This document shows, one piece after another, positions 37,601-45,882 of a DNA stretch of 55,527 nt; position 1 is the stretch's first letter; every line of letters begins with the position of its first letter. The position numbers and the translations under genes were made by a program. Source of the DNA: an uncultured Clostridia bacterium (GTDB lineage: Bacteria; Bacillota; Clostridia; Christensenellales; UBA1242); contig CALWTS010000040.1 in assembly GCA_944384535.1 (NCBI GenBank), positions 1 through 55,527 of the forward strand, in the 5' to 3' direction. The notes under the pieces are model-generated. The model saw only the letters and a program-made list of their open reading frames with translations. It did no database searches and had not been told where the DNA came from.

Positions 37601-39842
37601 TTTGAATTAAATTTTTCATTAATTCATCAATGTCGATATCAAAATAATCTTGCAAGAAAACTTTTAGCACATCGAGTTGTTCTAAATTAAACGATAATTT
37701 AATATTTTCAACACATACATAAATTTTGTTTTGAATAAACATAATATTTGCTGTAAGTGTTTTATATTGAATGTTTGCAGTTAGTTCAATATTATTATTT
37801 TGATAATTAATGGCACCTTGGATTACTATATCTTGGTAAGAAGCATTGAATTCTGCATAAACATTACCATTTGAAATAAGATTGTAAATATTTTCGATAG
37901 TTGGAATTAAATCTTCAAAGTTTGTAAATTCTTTATCGTTAATTTGAGGAATAGTATTTATATTATTGTTTTCACCCGAAATTGTAGCTTCAATAGTAAT
38001 ATTGTTATAACTTGTAAATAGATTTATTAAGTTTTCATTTTCATTAATTTTGACAAATATATCATTAAATAATAAGAGTTCAAATCCATTTTCATTATTT
38101 GTAAATGTTTTAATAAAAGAAGGATTTATAGATGGCGAAATAATTTGTTTTAATAAATCTATTAAATCACTTGTATCTACAGAATTTAAGTTGAAATCAA
38201 ATATTTTAGAGAGTGAGTCAACAATATTGTTAATGTTGTCGCAATTTATAAATAATTTTGTTTTAGATAAGTTAATATAAAGTTTATTGTTTGTATAAAT
38301 TATAGATATGTTTTGATTGTACAGGCATGTGGAAAGTTCGACATATATCTCATTGTTAATATTATAAATTGTATAATTTGCATCAATATTAAACTGATTG
38401 TAAATAATTTTTAAAGAACCTTTTATAGTATTGTTCGTTATTATACTGATTAAATTATCAATAGTTGGTACAATTGATGCTAGATTTATATAATCCTCAT
38501 TTCTTTGTGACAATTTGATATCTTTATAATCAAGAGAATTTAGATTAACAAATAAATCATCATTTATAAAAGATATTTTAGATATTGTTTTTTCTAATAA
38601 TTCAATCTTGATTTCTCCAATATTTTTAAGTTTTATATTGGTTATGTTATCTTGTTTGCTAATGTTTTCTAAAATACTTAAATCTAAAGATGAAATATCA
38701 AAGTTTAGATTATCAGAAATTCCAAGCGAGGATAAAATAGAGGTAAAATTTTGTTCTTTCAAGTCAACAATCAATGAATTTATAATATTAACGTCAAAAT
38801 CAATATTAAATTTTGATAGAACATCATTTAATAATCCTAAATCATCAAGCCCATATTGAAAATAAATATTTCCAAATTCAAAATAAATGATGTCATTTAG
38901 CATAGTAAATGAGCAATTATTATCAAGCATTGTTGTTTCAATTTTAAAATTGAAGTTTTCTAAATCCGCATTAATGATTGCATTGAATTGATAATCTTTA
39001 TATTCAAAAAGAGTTTCAAAACCAAATTGTTTTTGTGAAATAAAGTTTATAAGATTTTCGCTAATATCTAACAAATGATTAATACAAAAATATTGTGAAG
39101 GATCTTTTTCTGGATTAAAAATTTCATTTGGATATCCAATGTTTCCATTTACTTGTAAAGAGATATCATCGGTTATATTTGTTTTATCTAAATTAATATT
39201 TTTTAGATTGTAATTATTATCACAAATTAATTCAATATTTCCTACTACTGGAAGTTCAATATCAAGCAATATACTTTCATCTTGTTTTGTCTCTGTAAGG
39301 TTTGAGAAAAGTCCAAGTATTGTATTAATATCTAATTCATTTAAGTCAAATCCACCAAGGTCGGGGAGTTCAATATTAACCAAATCTAAAATTGTTGTTA
39401 AACTTTCCATTAATGTAGTGGTTTCAATTTTAAATTTTCCTCCAAAAGTTTCTAAAAGTAAAGTATTATCAAAGTAATTAATATCAACATCGAATGACTT
39501 ATTGTTTTTTAATAAATCAATTTTAATATTTCCATTCACTATGAGGTCATTAATATTTCCATTATTAATAATTTCTGCGTTTACTAAAATAGTTATATCA
39601 TCAAAATCACAGTTTAAATCAACCAATAGGTCTACATCAATAAAATCCTCTGTTGAAATGTTGTTGACAATACTACTTAATTGAACAGGAATATTTGTAT
39701 CTGCATTACCAATAGAATTATTATTATTTTTAGAAGGTGAGTTTGCATTATTCATAGATAAAGTAATTACTCCATATGCAGAAGCAAGAGAAACCACCAT
39801 GTATAAAAGTGAATATGATAAAAATTTAAAAATCTTTCTCAT
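34653..39842 (-). CDS. Giant surface protein: repeated beta-modules plus InlB-type repeats
   Basis: 1729 residues with an N-terminal helix (~8-30) as signal or anchor. Residues ~45-1320 repeat a module of paired beta strands ending in lines such as NEIYVELST, NKLYINLSK, NKIYVCVEN and DEMLYVNYN, each followed by a leucine-rich helix (VDSLSKIFDFN, VLKVFLQDYFDID, ELLYILLEFIGID). The order resembles LolA/LppX lipoprotein folds in tandem. Residues ~1323-1729 hold five InlB B-type repeats (GWYSSPTFEESSKF..., LTLYAKWS, ISLYAGWE, TLYACWE). No LPXTG or C-terminal helix is present. It is very rich in Asn, Ile, Asp and Leu. AAAGGAT precedes the ATG, and the gene follows its membrane partner by 12 bases. 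Confidence 0.85.
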   Translation of the reverse strand: MRKIFKFLSYSLLYMVVSLASAYGVITLSMNNANSPSKNNNNSIGNADTNIPVQLSSIVNNISTEDFIDVDLLVDLNCDFDDITILVNAEIINNGNINDLIVNGNIKIDLLKNNKSFDVDINYFDNTLLLETFGGKFKIETTTLMESLTTILDLVNIELPDLGGFDLNELDINTILGLFSNLTETKQDESILLDIELPVVGNIELICDNNYNLKNINLDKTNITDDISLQVNGNIGYPNEIFNPEKDPSQYFCINHLLDISENLINFISQKQFGFETLFEYKDYQFNAIINADLENFNFKIETTMLDNNCSFTMLNDIIYFEFGNIYFQYGLDDLGLLNDVLSKFNIDFDVNIINSLIVDLKEQNFTSILSSLGISDNLNFDISSLDLSILENISKQDNITNIKLKNIGEIKIELLEKTISKISFINDDLFVNLNSLDYKDIKLSQRNEDYINLASIVPTIDNLISIITNNTIKGSLKIIYNQFNIDANYTIYNINNEIYVELSTCLYNQNISIIYTNNKLYINLSKTKLFINCDNINNIVDSLSKIFDFNLNSVDTSDLIDLLKQIISPSINPSFIKTFTNNENGFELLLFNDIFVKINENENLINLFTSYNNITIEATISGENNNINTIPQINDKEFTNFEDLIPTIENIYNLISNGNVYAEFNASYQDIVIQGAINYQNNNIELTANIQYKTLTANIMFIQNKIYVCVENIKLSFNLEQLDVLKVFLQDYFDIDIDELMKNLIQTNDLENFDIEKLISLLSINLTSDYIDISYDESLYANILIENSNVSKINVSYNDISATIILQNKPFDFCIENEYVDIISLLDYVKMVYKYINEKQIDLTTNIEIPENNTIIDAKIQLDFTSSLKLSAVLQSPTISDLNASIYVEDEMLYVNYNGLALKINNNNFNELLYILLEFIGIDPTLIPFLSDINLDIDFSELVPEPTEIKLDDIFNMIKIIKTFEESNGTLTITLDGTSLFNNNNASDLIIKVITHNKKIQQIIVNNIYLNNDLSKSMNIIINLNEWTQFVGVNKNINYIDISGANELVKALINMINGKDFNLKGSLNILGNLVGINISWNVPYDVKLKIVDGSVEGYAVIGEIPTMIGINNDVPYKSGDTESGSDRYLYIYIKDNYIYLYRSEYVDIIFGISKRHYEKCVKISVDTFLANPMYFVQYGIGFTDSIMEAIQTAMDKAANRTEPIDYGNIIKSFSVQNDTNFTTQLNMAEIANNTDLDSLTLTISLSKDLNNKNYISNINFSMFMPLASVFELTISSNDTQLINYGSEVDMSALYNFVNNYSYNEEAFWEASDNNWSLSSETLYTINFEENGGNEVQNLTSSPGKEISLPTFNEIIIDDGITKTIRTFQGWYSSPTFEESSKFTSTKMPNYDLTLYAKWSDNITNYRTITFLSNSEFIVNNITTLAGTSITLPVLSNKVETIDNKTTTYKFTGWYTEQSCLNLFAYSVMPDENISLYAGWEIIKVEETRLLTIYDNDEIIFSSMVKVGDNIDFSGLSKINETTKFYLDSNYEHEYTGDFIMPEDDLELHIRNQYKLIISSQYGNNNTYKYTLYQGEIFSLPEQNSYIVDDGTQTLQQTFTFNGWNYQSNIMPNQNLEIKANWTLDEKYYYTVSFDLRWYLVYSCTAGSKMKETPSSIPSFKVLEGTTIDLTNYSPTCTAYLTAIPVDPKNFKATSWGLEAWNDYTKGGSGFTSITITQNTTLYACWERV

Positions 39843-39854
39843 AATAAAATCCTT

Positions 39855-41123
39855 TTAAACTGGGAATATTACATCACAGTTAAATGTATAATCCATTCTA
39901 AGCGTGCCAGAACAAGAAACTTTCATTCCAAATGCAACAGCGCTATATTTTTCTTCTACATCAATTCTCACTATATTCCAATTTTCATCTATAGTGATTG
40001 TTTGCTTAACAGATTGAAATTCAGGTAAAGCACCAAGACCACCAGTTCTTTTAACTTGTCTAACATAATTTAATACACTAGTTATAGGATCGAGTTCGAC
40101 AGAGAAGGTGTAATAACCTAAACCATTGTTTTCTTCGTAAGTCATTTCTGAAGATGATAAAATTGTTTTATCCGAAATTATATAGGGCTGGATAGCACTA
40201 GGTAAATTACCAACTTCATTTAAGTAATCGGAAGTTAGCATATTTTGATCAAAAGCCCAAGTTGCATCACCTTTGTTAGATAATATTGAACCTTTATAAA
40301 TTTCAATTGTATTGTTTCCTTTAATATACGAATCACAAAGAGCAACAGAAACCATGCCATCACTGATACTTTCAAATGTGTAACGATTACCTTGGTGTCT
40401 TTTTGTGCTATAAACAGCTTGAGTTATTCCTAAAGTGTTTACTTTACCATCACCACTACCGATATAACTTTCTGCCATTTGTGCATTATATTCAGCGAGT
40501 GCAAAATTATCAGCAATACTCAAATCTGATGGGGTAACTCCAAGAGAAGAAGCGATCTTCATCCAATTTGGTTTGTCGTAATCTGTTGTGATATTAAAAT
40601 TTTTCAAAAAAACTTCATCTAAGTTTTGGATATAGTCGTTAGGATTTAGAGAATCATAATCAACTTGAGATTTTAAAGCGACATTAAAATACCAAACACC
40701 TAAACCGCTGCCGGTAAAAATTCCTAAAAAAAGAAGTATTGCAAGGGTTTTCATTTTTTGTGCAAATGTTTTTTTTTCGTATAATTTTTGTTTTTCTTTT
40801 TTTGATAATTCTTTTTCTGTTTTGTTCTTTTCTTTTTTAATTTTTTTTAATTGTTTTTTAACAATTTTTGTTTCATCTCTTTGGAAAGAAATTACATCAT
40901 CGCTATATAATTTTTCTCCTTTTGTATTTTTAACTGAATAAGATCCATCAGAGTGTTGTTCAAATACAATATTTTCTTCTATATCATTTTTTTTGTTGTT
41001 ATTGCTTGCTAAAAGACTGTCTTTACCTATATCAGTTAAGCCATTATCTTTGTTTTCATTTTGCGCGATATTTAGAGATGTTTTGCTTGAAACATCTTTT
41101 TCTCTTAAAGTTTTTTTTGCCAT
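39855..41123 (-). CDS. Membrane-anchored partner of the giant surface protein
   Basis: Residues 1-~140 are cytoplasmic, with low-complexity Asn/Lys sequence and then a basic coiled coil (KKQLKKIKKEKNK). One membrane helix follows at about 147-168, then ~255 extracellular residues rich in beta strands. The last part, with TITIDENWNIVRIDVEEKY and CSGTLRMDY, resembles the strand pairs repeated in the downstream giant protein, so the two may share a fold. ATG 41123 is fixed by AAGGGG 8 bases upstream; a GTG at 41132 overlaps that site. It heads a two-gene operon behind a ~200-base structured leader. No known family recognised. Confidence 0.8.
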   Translation of the reverse strand: MAKKTLREKDVSSKTSLNIAQNENKDNGLTDIGKDSLLASNNNKKNDIEENIVFEQHSDGSYSVKNTKGEKLYSDDVISFQRDETKIVKKQLKKIKKEKNKTEKELSKKEKQKLYEKKTFAQKMKTLAILLFLGIFTGSGLGVWYFNVALKSQVDYDSLNPNDYIQNLDEVFLKNFNITTDYDKPNWMKIASSLGVTPSDLSIADNFALAEYNAQMAESYIGSGDGKVNTLGITQAVYSTKRHQGNRYTFESISDGMVSVALCDSYIKGNNTIEIYKGSILSNKGDATWAFDQNMLTSDYLNEVGNLPSAIQPYIISDKTILSSSEMTYEENNGLGYYTFSVELDPITSVLNYVRQVKRTGGLGALPEFQSVKQTITIDENWNIVRIDVEEKYSAVAFGMKVSCSGTLRMDYTFNCDVIFPV

Positions 41124-41321
41124 GTTATGCACCCCTTAAAAAATAGGGTTCAGCGCACACATGCTTTTGACATATTCAATATTATATATGTAATCATGGG
41201 TTGTCCATGTGATAAAAATTCAATTTAGTAGGGAGCAGTCAAAAGATATGTATATCAGGCTGATAATTTTATAATTCGTGAAGAATTATAACCCCCAAAG
41301 TAATGTCAAACCATTACCTAT
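41124..41321 (-). ncRNA. Candidate structured 5' leader of the surface operon
   Basis: The transcript should start near 41321 and run ~198 bases to the ATG. Its elements in minus-strand order are GTAATG/CATTAC; the 9-bp hairpin TTATAATTC/GAATTATAA; TATCA/TGATA; and CTTTTGAC (41245-41238) pairing with GTCAAAAG (41171-41164) around a CATGG/CCATG hairpin. Last comes ACCCT facing AGGGG, the Shine-Dalgarno itself. The final hairpin could hide the ribosome site, so a riboswitch or protein-bound leader is possible. I do not recognise a known class. No gene or repeat is seen elsewhere in the 560-base gap except the rplM promoter and leader. Confidence 0.5.
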
Positions 41322-41327
41322 GCAATA

Positions 41328-41356
41328 ATTATAATATATATAATAGTAATAGTCAA
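41328..41356 (-). promoter_or_regulatory. Promoter of the surface-protein operon
   Basis: On the minus strand TTGACT (41356-41351), 17 bases, TATAAT (41333-41328). Confidence 0.75.
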
Positions 41357-41576
41357 CTTAAAACACAAAAATTTACAAAAATTTTATATTTTATTTTTAT
41401 AAATAAAAATGCATAATTATTCATAATAAAAATTACTTTATCGTATATTTTTACAAATTAGAGAGTCATAAAAAAGAGTATTAATAAAGATATTTAAAAC
41501 TATTCGAATCAAGAGAATAAGAAATCTACTTTTTTTAATTATAATTAAAATTTATTAAAAATAGTTAAGAAAATGC

Positions 41577-41605
41577 TTGACAATACAATTATTATTATAT
41601 AAAAT
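41577..41605 (+). promoter_or_regulatory. rplM-rpsI promoter
   Basis: TTGACA (41577-41582), 17 bases, TAAAAT (41600-41605); a TATAAA at 41598 is an alternative -10. Confidence 0.7.
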
Positions 41606-41607
41606 AT

Positions 41608-41693
41608 AAACGTCTTAGATTTAAGGCGTTTTTTGTTTGTATTAGCCCCACAGATGAAAAAGCCTTGTGGACATAAATATTTCGGAGGATTAA
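41608..41693 (+). promoter_or_regulatory. rplM leader, L13-leader-like
   Basis: Two hairpins precede rplM. AACGTCTTA/TAAGGCGTT (near 41608-41630, one G-T pair) is followed by TTTTTT and sits at the very 5' end, so it could terminate transcription. CCACA/TGTGG (near 41647-41670) encloses GATGAAAAAGCC. A Firmicute L13 leader is known to autoregulate rplM; this leader fits in position and general form, but I could not compare it with a model. GGAGG follows. Confidence 0.55.
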
Positions 41694-42137
41694 ATGAAAA
41701 CTTATATGGCAAAATCAACGGACATTGAAAGAAAATGGTACGTTGTTGATGCGGCAAATGTCCCTCTTGGTAGAGTGGCTTCACAAGTAGCTGACATCTT
41801 AACTGGAAAAAATAAAACAATTTATACTCCTCATGTAGACTGTGGTGATTTCGTTATTGTATTGAATTCTGATAAAGTGGTTCTTACAGGCAAAAAAGCT
41901 GAAGACAAAAAATTAAGATGGCACACAGGATACATTGGTGGATTAAAAGAAATAGACTATGGTACATTAATGGAAAAAGATTCACCTAAAGCTATTCAAG
42001 TTGCAGTAAAGGGTATGCTTCCAAAGACTTCTTTAGGAAGAAAACAGATTACAAGATTACACATTTACAAAAATGATAAACATAATCATGAAGCACAAAA
42101 ACCTGAAAAAGTTGAAATAAAAGGAGTTAGAATCTAA
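41694..42137 (+). CDS. rplM: 50S ribosomal protein L13
   Basis: L13 is an early-assembly protein of the large subunit. [33 protein letters not shown], a central [13 protein letters not shown] and [12 protein letters not shown] are diagnostic. The 147 residues are standard. The stop TAA shares one base with the rpsI start (TAATG), giving coupled translation in the conserved rplM-rpsI operon. Confidence 0.98.
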   Translation: MKTYMAKSTDIERKWYVVDAANVPLGRVASQVADILTGKNKTIYTPHVDCGDFVIVLNSDKVVLTGKKAEDKKLRWHTGYIGGLKEIDYGTLMEKDSPKAIQVAVKGMLPKTSLGRKQITRLHIYKNDKHNHEAQKPEKVEIKGVRI

Positions 42138-42547
42138 TGGCAGAAAAAAAGACAAAGTCAGTTAGTCAAATTATTTCAACTGGCAGAAGAAAAAAATCAA
42201 TTGCAAGAGTAAGATTATTTCCGGGAAATGGAAAATATATAGTAAATGGAAAAGATATGGGAGAATATCTTCAAAGAGACACTTTGTTATTAGTTGCTCG
42301 CCAACCATTTGAAGTTACAAACACAGCTGATAAATATGATATTATTGTAAAAGTAGTTGGCGGTGGAATTGCAGGACAAGCTGGAGCTATTTGTCATGGT
42401 GTTGCTAGGGCACTGGTAAAAGCTGATGAAATGTATAAAAAAGATCTCAAGGAGGCAGGACTTCTTACTCGTGATCCAAGAATGAAAGAGAGAAAGAAAT
42501 ACGGTCTTAAAAAAGCTAGAAAAGCATCTCAATTTAGTAAGAGATAA
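42137..42547 (+). CDS. rpsI: 30S ribosomal protein S9
   Basis: S9 contacts P-site tRNA through its C-terminal tail. [16 protein letters not shown], the [19 protein letters not shown] block and the terminal [11 protein letters not shown] are typical; the final Lys-Arg that reaches the P site is present. The 136 residues are normal. The gene ends the operon before a hairpin terminator. Confidence 0.98.
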   Translation: MAEKKTKSVSQIISTGRRKKSIARVRLFPGNGKYIVNGKDMGEYLQRDTLLLVARQPFEVTNTADKYDIIVKVVGGGIAGQAGAICHGVARALVKADEMYKKDLKEAGLLTRDPRMKERKKYGLKKARKASQFSKR

Positions 42548-42578
42548 CAACTTTTGTTATATTTTAATAATTTTCAAA

Positions 42579-42619
42579 AAGAAAACTTATTTATATTTTA
42601 TAAGTTTTCTTCTTTTTTT
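42579..42619 (+). terminator. Intrinsic terminator of rplM-rpsI
   Basis: AAGAAAACTTAT (42579-42590) and ATAAGTTTTCTT (42600-42611) flank a 9-base loop, then a T run. Confidence 0.85.
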
Positions 42620-42629
42620 ATAAAATTAT

Positions 42630-42658
42630 TTGGTAATGTTGTTTAAAAAAAGTATAAT
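42630..42658 (+). promoter_or_regulatory. Promoter of the thioredoxin reductase gene
   Basis: TTGGTA (42630-42635), 17 bases, TATAAT (42653-42658). Confidence 0.72.
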
Positions 42659-42679
42659 GACCATAAAAGGAGAAAATTA

Positions 42680-43600
42680 ATGCTATATGATATTATAATA
42701 ATAGGTGGCGGTCCAGCTGGAATAACTGCAGGAATTTATGCAAAAAGAGCTGGTAAAAATGTTGCAATTATTGAAAGATTTATGCCTGGTGGTCAACTAA
42801 ATTTAATTGGTGAAATAGAAAATTATACAGGTTTTAAGAAAATTGAAGGTGCTGATTTGGCAATGAAATTTTACGAACATGCTTTAGAATTTGATATACC
42901 TTTTATCACGGATGAAGTGGTAGATTTAGAGCTTAAAGGTGATATAAAAAAAATTATTGGAAAATCAAAAACCTATCAATCATATAGCGTTATTTTAGCA
43001 CTAGGTAGTCATGCAAGGGAATTAAAAATTGAAGGAGAAACTAAGTTTAAAGGACAAGGTGTAAGTTATTGTGCTCTATGTGATGGTAATTTTTTTAAAA
43101 ATAAAAGTGTTGCAATTGTTGGATCTGGAGACTCTGCTTTTTCTGATGCAATATATCTAGCAAACATTTGTAGTCAAATTTATATCCTAACAAAAGAGCA
43201 GTTAAAATTGCATAATTATACAGAAAATGAGTTAGAAAAATATAAAAACATTAAATTATTAAAAGGAGCTTTGGCTAATAAAATAATAGGAGACAGTCAG
43301 GTAAAACAATTGATTTATATGAAAGATGGGAAAGAAAAAAGTTTAGATGTTAAAGGAGTTTTTGTTGCAATTGGCAGAACCCCTGATACTTCAATTTTGA
43401 TTAATAAAATAAATTTATCTTCTAAAGGTTTTGTTTTAAGTGATGAATTTATGAAAACAAGCGAAGAAGGAGTTTTTGCTTGTGGAGATATAAGGGAAGG
43501 GAATATAAAACAAATTAGTTGCGCTGTTGGTGAAGGAGCACTAGCAGGTACTGAAGCAAGCAAATATGTTTCAATAAAAAAAATGAAAATAAAAAATTAA
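42680..43600 (+). CDS. trxB: Thioredoxin reductase-like flavoprotein without the HRR motif
   Basis: 306 residues with the two-dinucleotide fold of low-molecular-weight thioredoxin reductases: FAD loop GGGPAGITAG, redox pair Cys131-Ala-Leu-Cys134, second loop GSGDSA (148-153) and FACGDIREGNIKQI at the end. After the second loop canonical enzymes carry HRRxxxRA to hold the NADPH 2'-phosphate; here it reads ILTKEQLKLHNYT, with no Arg pair. Known relatives lacking it use NADH, ferredoxin or an unknown donor, so NADPH use is doubtful. A monocistronic gene with AAAAGGAG before the ATG. Confidence 0.88.
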   Translation: MLYDIIIIGGGPAGITAGIYAKRAGKNVAIIERFMPGGQLNLIGEIENYTGFKKIEGADLAMKFYEHALEFDIPFITDEVVDLELKGDIKKIIGKSKTYQSYSVILALGSHARELKIEGETKFKGQGVSYCALCDGNFFKNKSVAIVGSGDSAFSDAIYLANICSQIYILTKEQLKLHNYTENELEKYKNIKLLKGALANKIIGDSQVKQLIYMKDGKEKSLDVKGVFVAIGRTPDTSILINKINLSSKGFVLSDEFMKTSEEGVFACGDIREGNIKQISCAVGEGALAGTEASKYVSIKKMKIKN

Positions 43601-43602
43601 TT

Positions 43603-43631
43603 AAAAAAAGAAGGTTGAACCTTCTTTTTTT
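43603..43631. terminator. Bidirectional intrinsic terminator
   Basis: AAAAAAAGAAGG and CCTTCTTTTTTT flank a 5-base loop between the thioredoxin reductase and DegV genes. Confidence 0.87.
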
Positions 43632-44457
43632 AAAAACATAAAATAAAACCTTTTTCCAAAGCATAATATGAGCAAAGTCCTCTCATAGGTAAAATACGTA
43701 TGTTTTTGAAATTGCCATTTAATTGAAATTGATTTTTAAGTTGTTCAGCTTCATTTTGAGCCAAACAATGGGTAATTATAAGTTCTTGGTTAGGTAAAGA
43801 CTTTGCTTTTTCGCAAATCATTTGCACAAGTTTTGAAAAAGCATTTTTAATTCCTATAATTTTTTTTGCTATTTTAATTTCACCTTCGTTTGCAACACAA
43901 ATTGGTCGTATAACTAAGGTGCTTGCAATTAGTCCTGCAATTTTACTCATTCTTCCGTTATTAACTAAATTATCAAATTTTTGGAGAACAAAAAACAAAC
44001 TCCTTTCATCTCTATATTTTTCTATTTTTTCCTTTATTTCTTCAAAAGAAAGATTTTGTTTTATCAATTCTACTAATTTGTCTACAATCAAAATTTCTGT
44101 TCCGCTGACTTGTTTAGAGTCTATAACATGTATATTTTCTGGCTTTGAATAATCATTTTTTGCAACTAACGCTGCATTATAGCATCCTGATAATTTAGAG
44201 GTAATGGTTACAATAAAAGTATATTGTGCATTTTCAAATTCTTGCAAGAAACTTTGTGGAGAAGGACATGCTGAAGAATTTTTTTTAGATGAATGCATAG
44301 CAGTTAACATTTCCTGACAATTTAAATCATCATTATCAATGTATTCTGTTTCATTAACTAAAATCGTTAGAGGCACAACTTTAAATCCGATATTCTCATC
44401 TTTTATATAATCATTTTTCAAATCAGAGGCGCTATCTACCAATATCTGAAATTTCAT
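43630..44457 (-). CDS. DegV-family fatty-acid-binding protein
   Basis: DegV/FakB proteins bind one fatty acid and present it to the kinase FakA. DSASDLKNDYI at the start, SPQSFLQEFE with TITSKLSGCYNAA in the lipid-binding region, VIDSKQVSGTEILIVD and an NNGRMSKIAGLIAS helix match the family. Its 275 residues are typical. GGAG precedes the ATG. fakA is not nearby. The ~185 bases upstream show no gene or clear hairpin. Confidence 0.92.
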   Translation of the reverse strand: MKFQILVDSASDLKNDYIKDENIGFKVVPLTILVNETEYIDNDDLNCQEMLTAMHSSKKNSSACPSPQSFLQEFENAQYTFIVTITSKLSGCYNAALVAKNDYSKPENIHVIDSKQVSGTEILIVDKLVELIKQNLSFEEIKEKIEKYRDERSLFFVLQKFDNLVNNGRMSKIAGLIASTLVIRPICVANEGEIKIAKKIIGIKNAFSKLVQMICEKAKSLPNQELIITHCLAQNEAEQLKNQFQLNGNFKNIRILPMRGLCSYYALEKGFILCF

Positions 44458-44642
44458 AATTTACTCCATAAAAATAAATTTCAAACAAACTCCACATTGG
44501 GAAAAGGTATAAAAATAAATCATGTTTGATACTTAAGTATATAACTTTATTTTTAAAAATCAAAGCAAAATAATTACATTTTACCTTTCTTATAGTTTTT
44601 TTCATAAATTTATGTTAATAAATTTTAAATTATTACAAAAAT

Positions 44643-45851
44643 TTACTCTTGGGGGTGGCTAGATTTATTAATAAATTTTTGATTATTAGAAGCGATTTCA
44701 ATATTTCCATATTTTTTGTTGATTAAATTCAAAATTTCTGAATAATCATTTTTATTTTCATCAAATATTGAGAGTTGCTTAAAGTTTGAACTGGTAAAAG
44801 ATGAAGTTTTTATTCTTATTGCTCGTATCGGTTGTCTGTAATCCCAAATTTTGTCAGCTATATCAATGGCAAAAGATACAAGAGCATTTATTTCGTTGGT
44901 AGGATTAATTTTAATACTTTTATGAAAAGTTTTAAGATTTTTATTTTTTATTGTTAAAGAAATGTTGTTTGCATAGACTTTATGGTTTATTAATCTTGCA
45001 GAAATTTTTTGGCACAAAAAATAAAGTATTTTTTTTAGATCTTCTCTTTTCATAATATCATATATTGCAGTGGTACCATTTCCTATGCTTTTCGGAGGCG
45101 GTAGTTTATAATAATCTAAAACAGGTACAAAACGTTGAGCAAGTAAATCTTTTTTTAGGTTAATGCCAACAATCCCCATAACATGTTGAATAAATGTGTC
45201 ATCAAGATTGACAAAATCTAAAATTTTTTTTATACCTATAGATTGAAATTTTTTATTAAGTCTTTTTCCTATGCCAACTATAGAATTTAAAGGTAAGTCG
45301 TACGTTAGTGCTTTAAAACTTTCATAATTTATTTCTGTAGTAAAATCAGGTTTTTTTAAATCTGAACCTAATTTAGCAAAAATTTTAGAGAAACTTACAC
45401 CAACCGATACTGTTAAGTTAAATTGTTTTTTTACCTTTTGTCGTATTTCATCAGCTATTTGAACACCTGTCTTTTTTAAATATTTTTCGCAACCAGTAAC
45501 ATCTAACCAACATTCATCTAATCCTAGAGGTTCAACTAAATTTGTATATTGCAAATAAAGACTTATAAGTTGTGTACTAATTTCTTCATATAAATCGTAA
45601 TGGGGAGGAAGACATATTAAATCTGGACATAATGCCTTTGCCTCTCCAATAGTTTGTCCTGTTGATACACCTAGTTTTTTTGCTATTTCATTTTTTGCAA
45701 GAATTATACCAGTACGTTTTAAAGGATTGCCAGTTACAGCAACAGGTTTATTTTTTAAATCTGGATTATTCATGCATTCTACAGATGCAAAAAAATTATT
45801 AACATCAGAGTGTAAGATTACTTTATTTTTTATTTGATTAAAATCTTCCAT
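44643..45851 (-). CDS. dinB: Y-family DNA polymerase (DinB/Pol IV type)
   Basis: This is a translesion polymerase. The catalytic metal residues are present in LHSDVNNFFASVE and in GLDECWLDVTG; VGVSFSKIFAKLGSDLKKP and GIGKRLNKKFQSIGI mark the palm and helix-hairpin-helix thumb. A little-finger domain follows to residue ~380. No beta-clamp motif is obvious at the C-terminus. Its 402 residues are normal. The ATG has no Shine-Dalgarno, and its first codons overlap the promoter of the divergent gene at 45883. Confidence 0.93.
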   Translation of the reverse strand: MEDFNQIKNKVILHSDVNNFFASVECMNNPDLKNKPVAVTGNPLKRTGIILAKNEIAKKLGVSTGQTIGEAKALCPDLICLPPHYDLYEEISTQLISLYLQYTNLVEPLGLDECWLDVTGCEKYLKKTGVQIADEIRQKVKKQFNLTVSVGVSFSKIFAKLGSDLKKPDFTTEINYESFKALTYDLPLNSIVGIGKRLNKKFQSIGIKKILDFVNLDDTFIQHVMGIVGINLKKDLLAQRFVPVLDYYKLPPPKSIGNGTTAIYDIMKREDLKKILYFLCQKISARLINHKVYANNISLTIKNKNLKTFHKSIKINPTNEINALVSFAIDIADKIWDYRQPIRAIRIKTSSFTSSNFKQLSIFDENKNDYSEILNLINKKYGNIEIASNNQKFINKSSHPQE

Positions 45852-45862
45852 TATAGTATAAT
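45834..45862 (+). promoter_or_regulatory. Promoter of the amidohydrolase-like gene, inside the dinB start
   Basis: TTGATT (45834-45839), 17 bases, TATAAT (45857-45862). The -35 lies within dinB codons and the -10 directly before its ATG, so polymerase here would interfere with dinB. Confidence 0.68.
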
Positions 45863-45882
45863 TAGTAAAGGATAGGATAAAT

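Noticed and set aside
34653..39842. Plus-strand reading frames of 60-83 codons inside the giant gene (for example 36856-37101)
   Set aside because: They are shadows of the long minus-strand gene and lack ribosome sites and recognisable domains.
41490..41515. tRNA T-loop-like TTCGAATC
   Set aside because: No acceptor stem or anticodon arm can be drawn around it.
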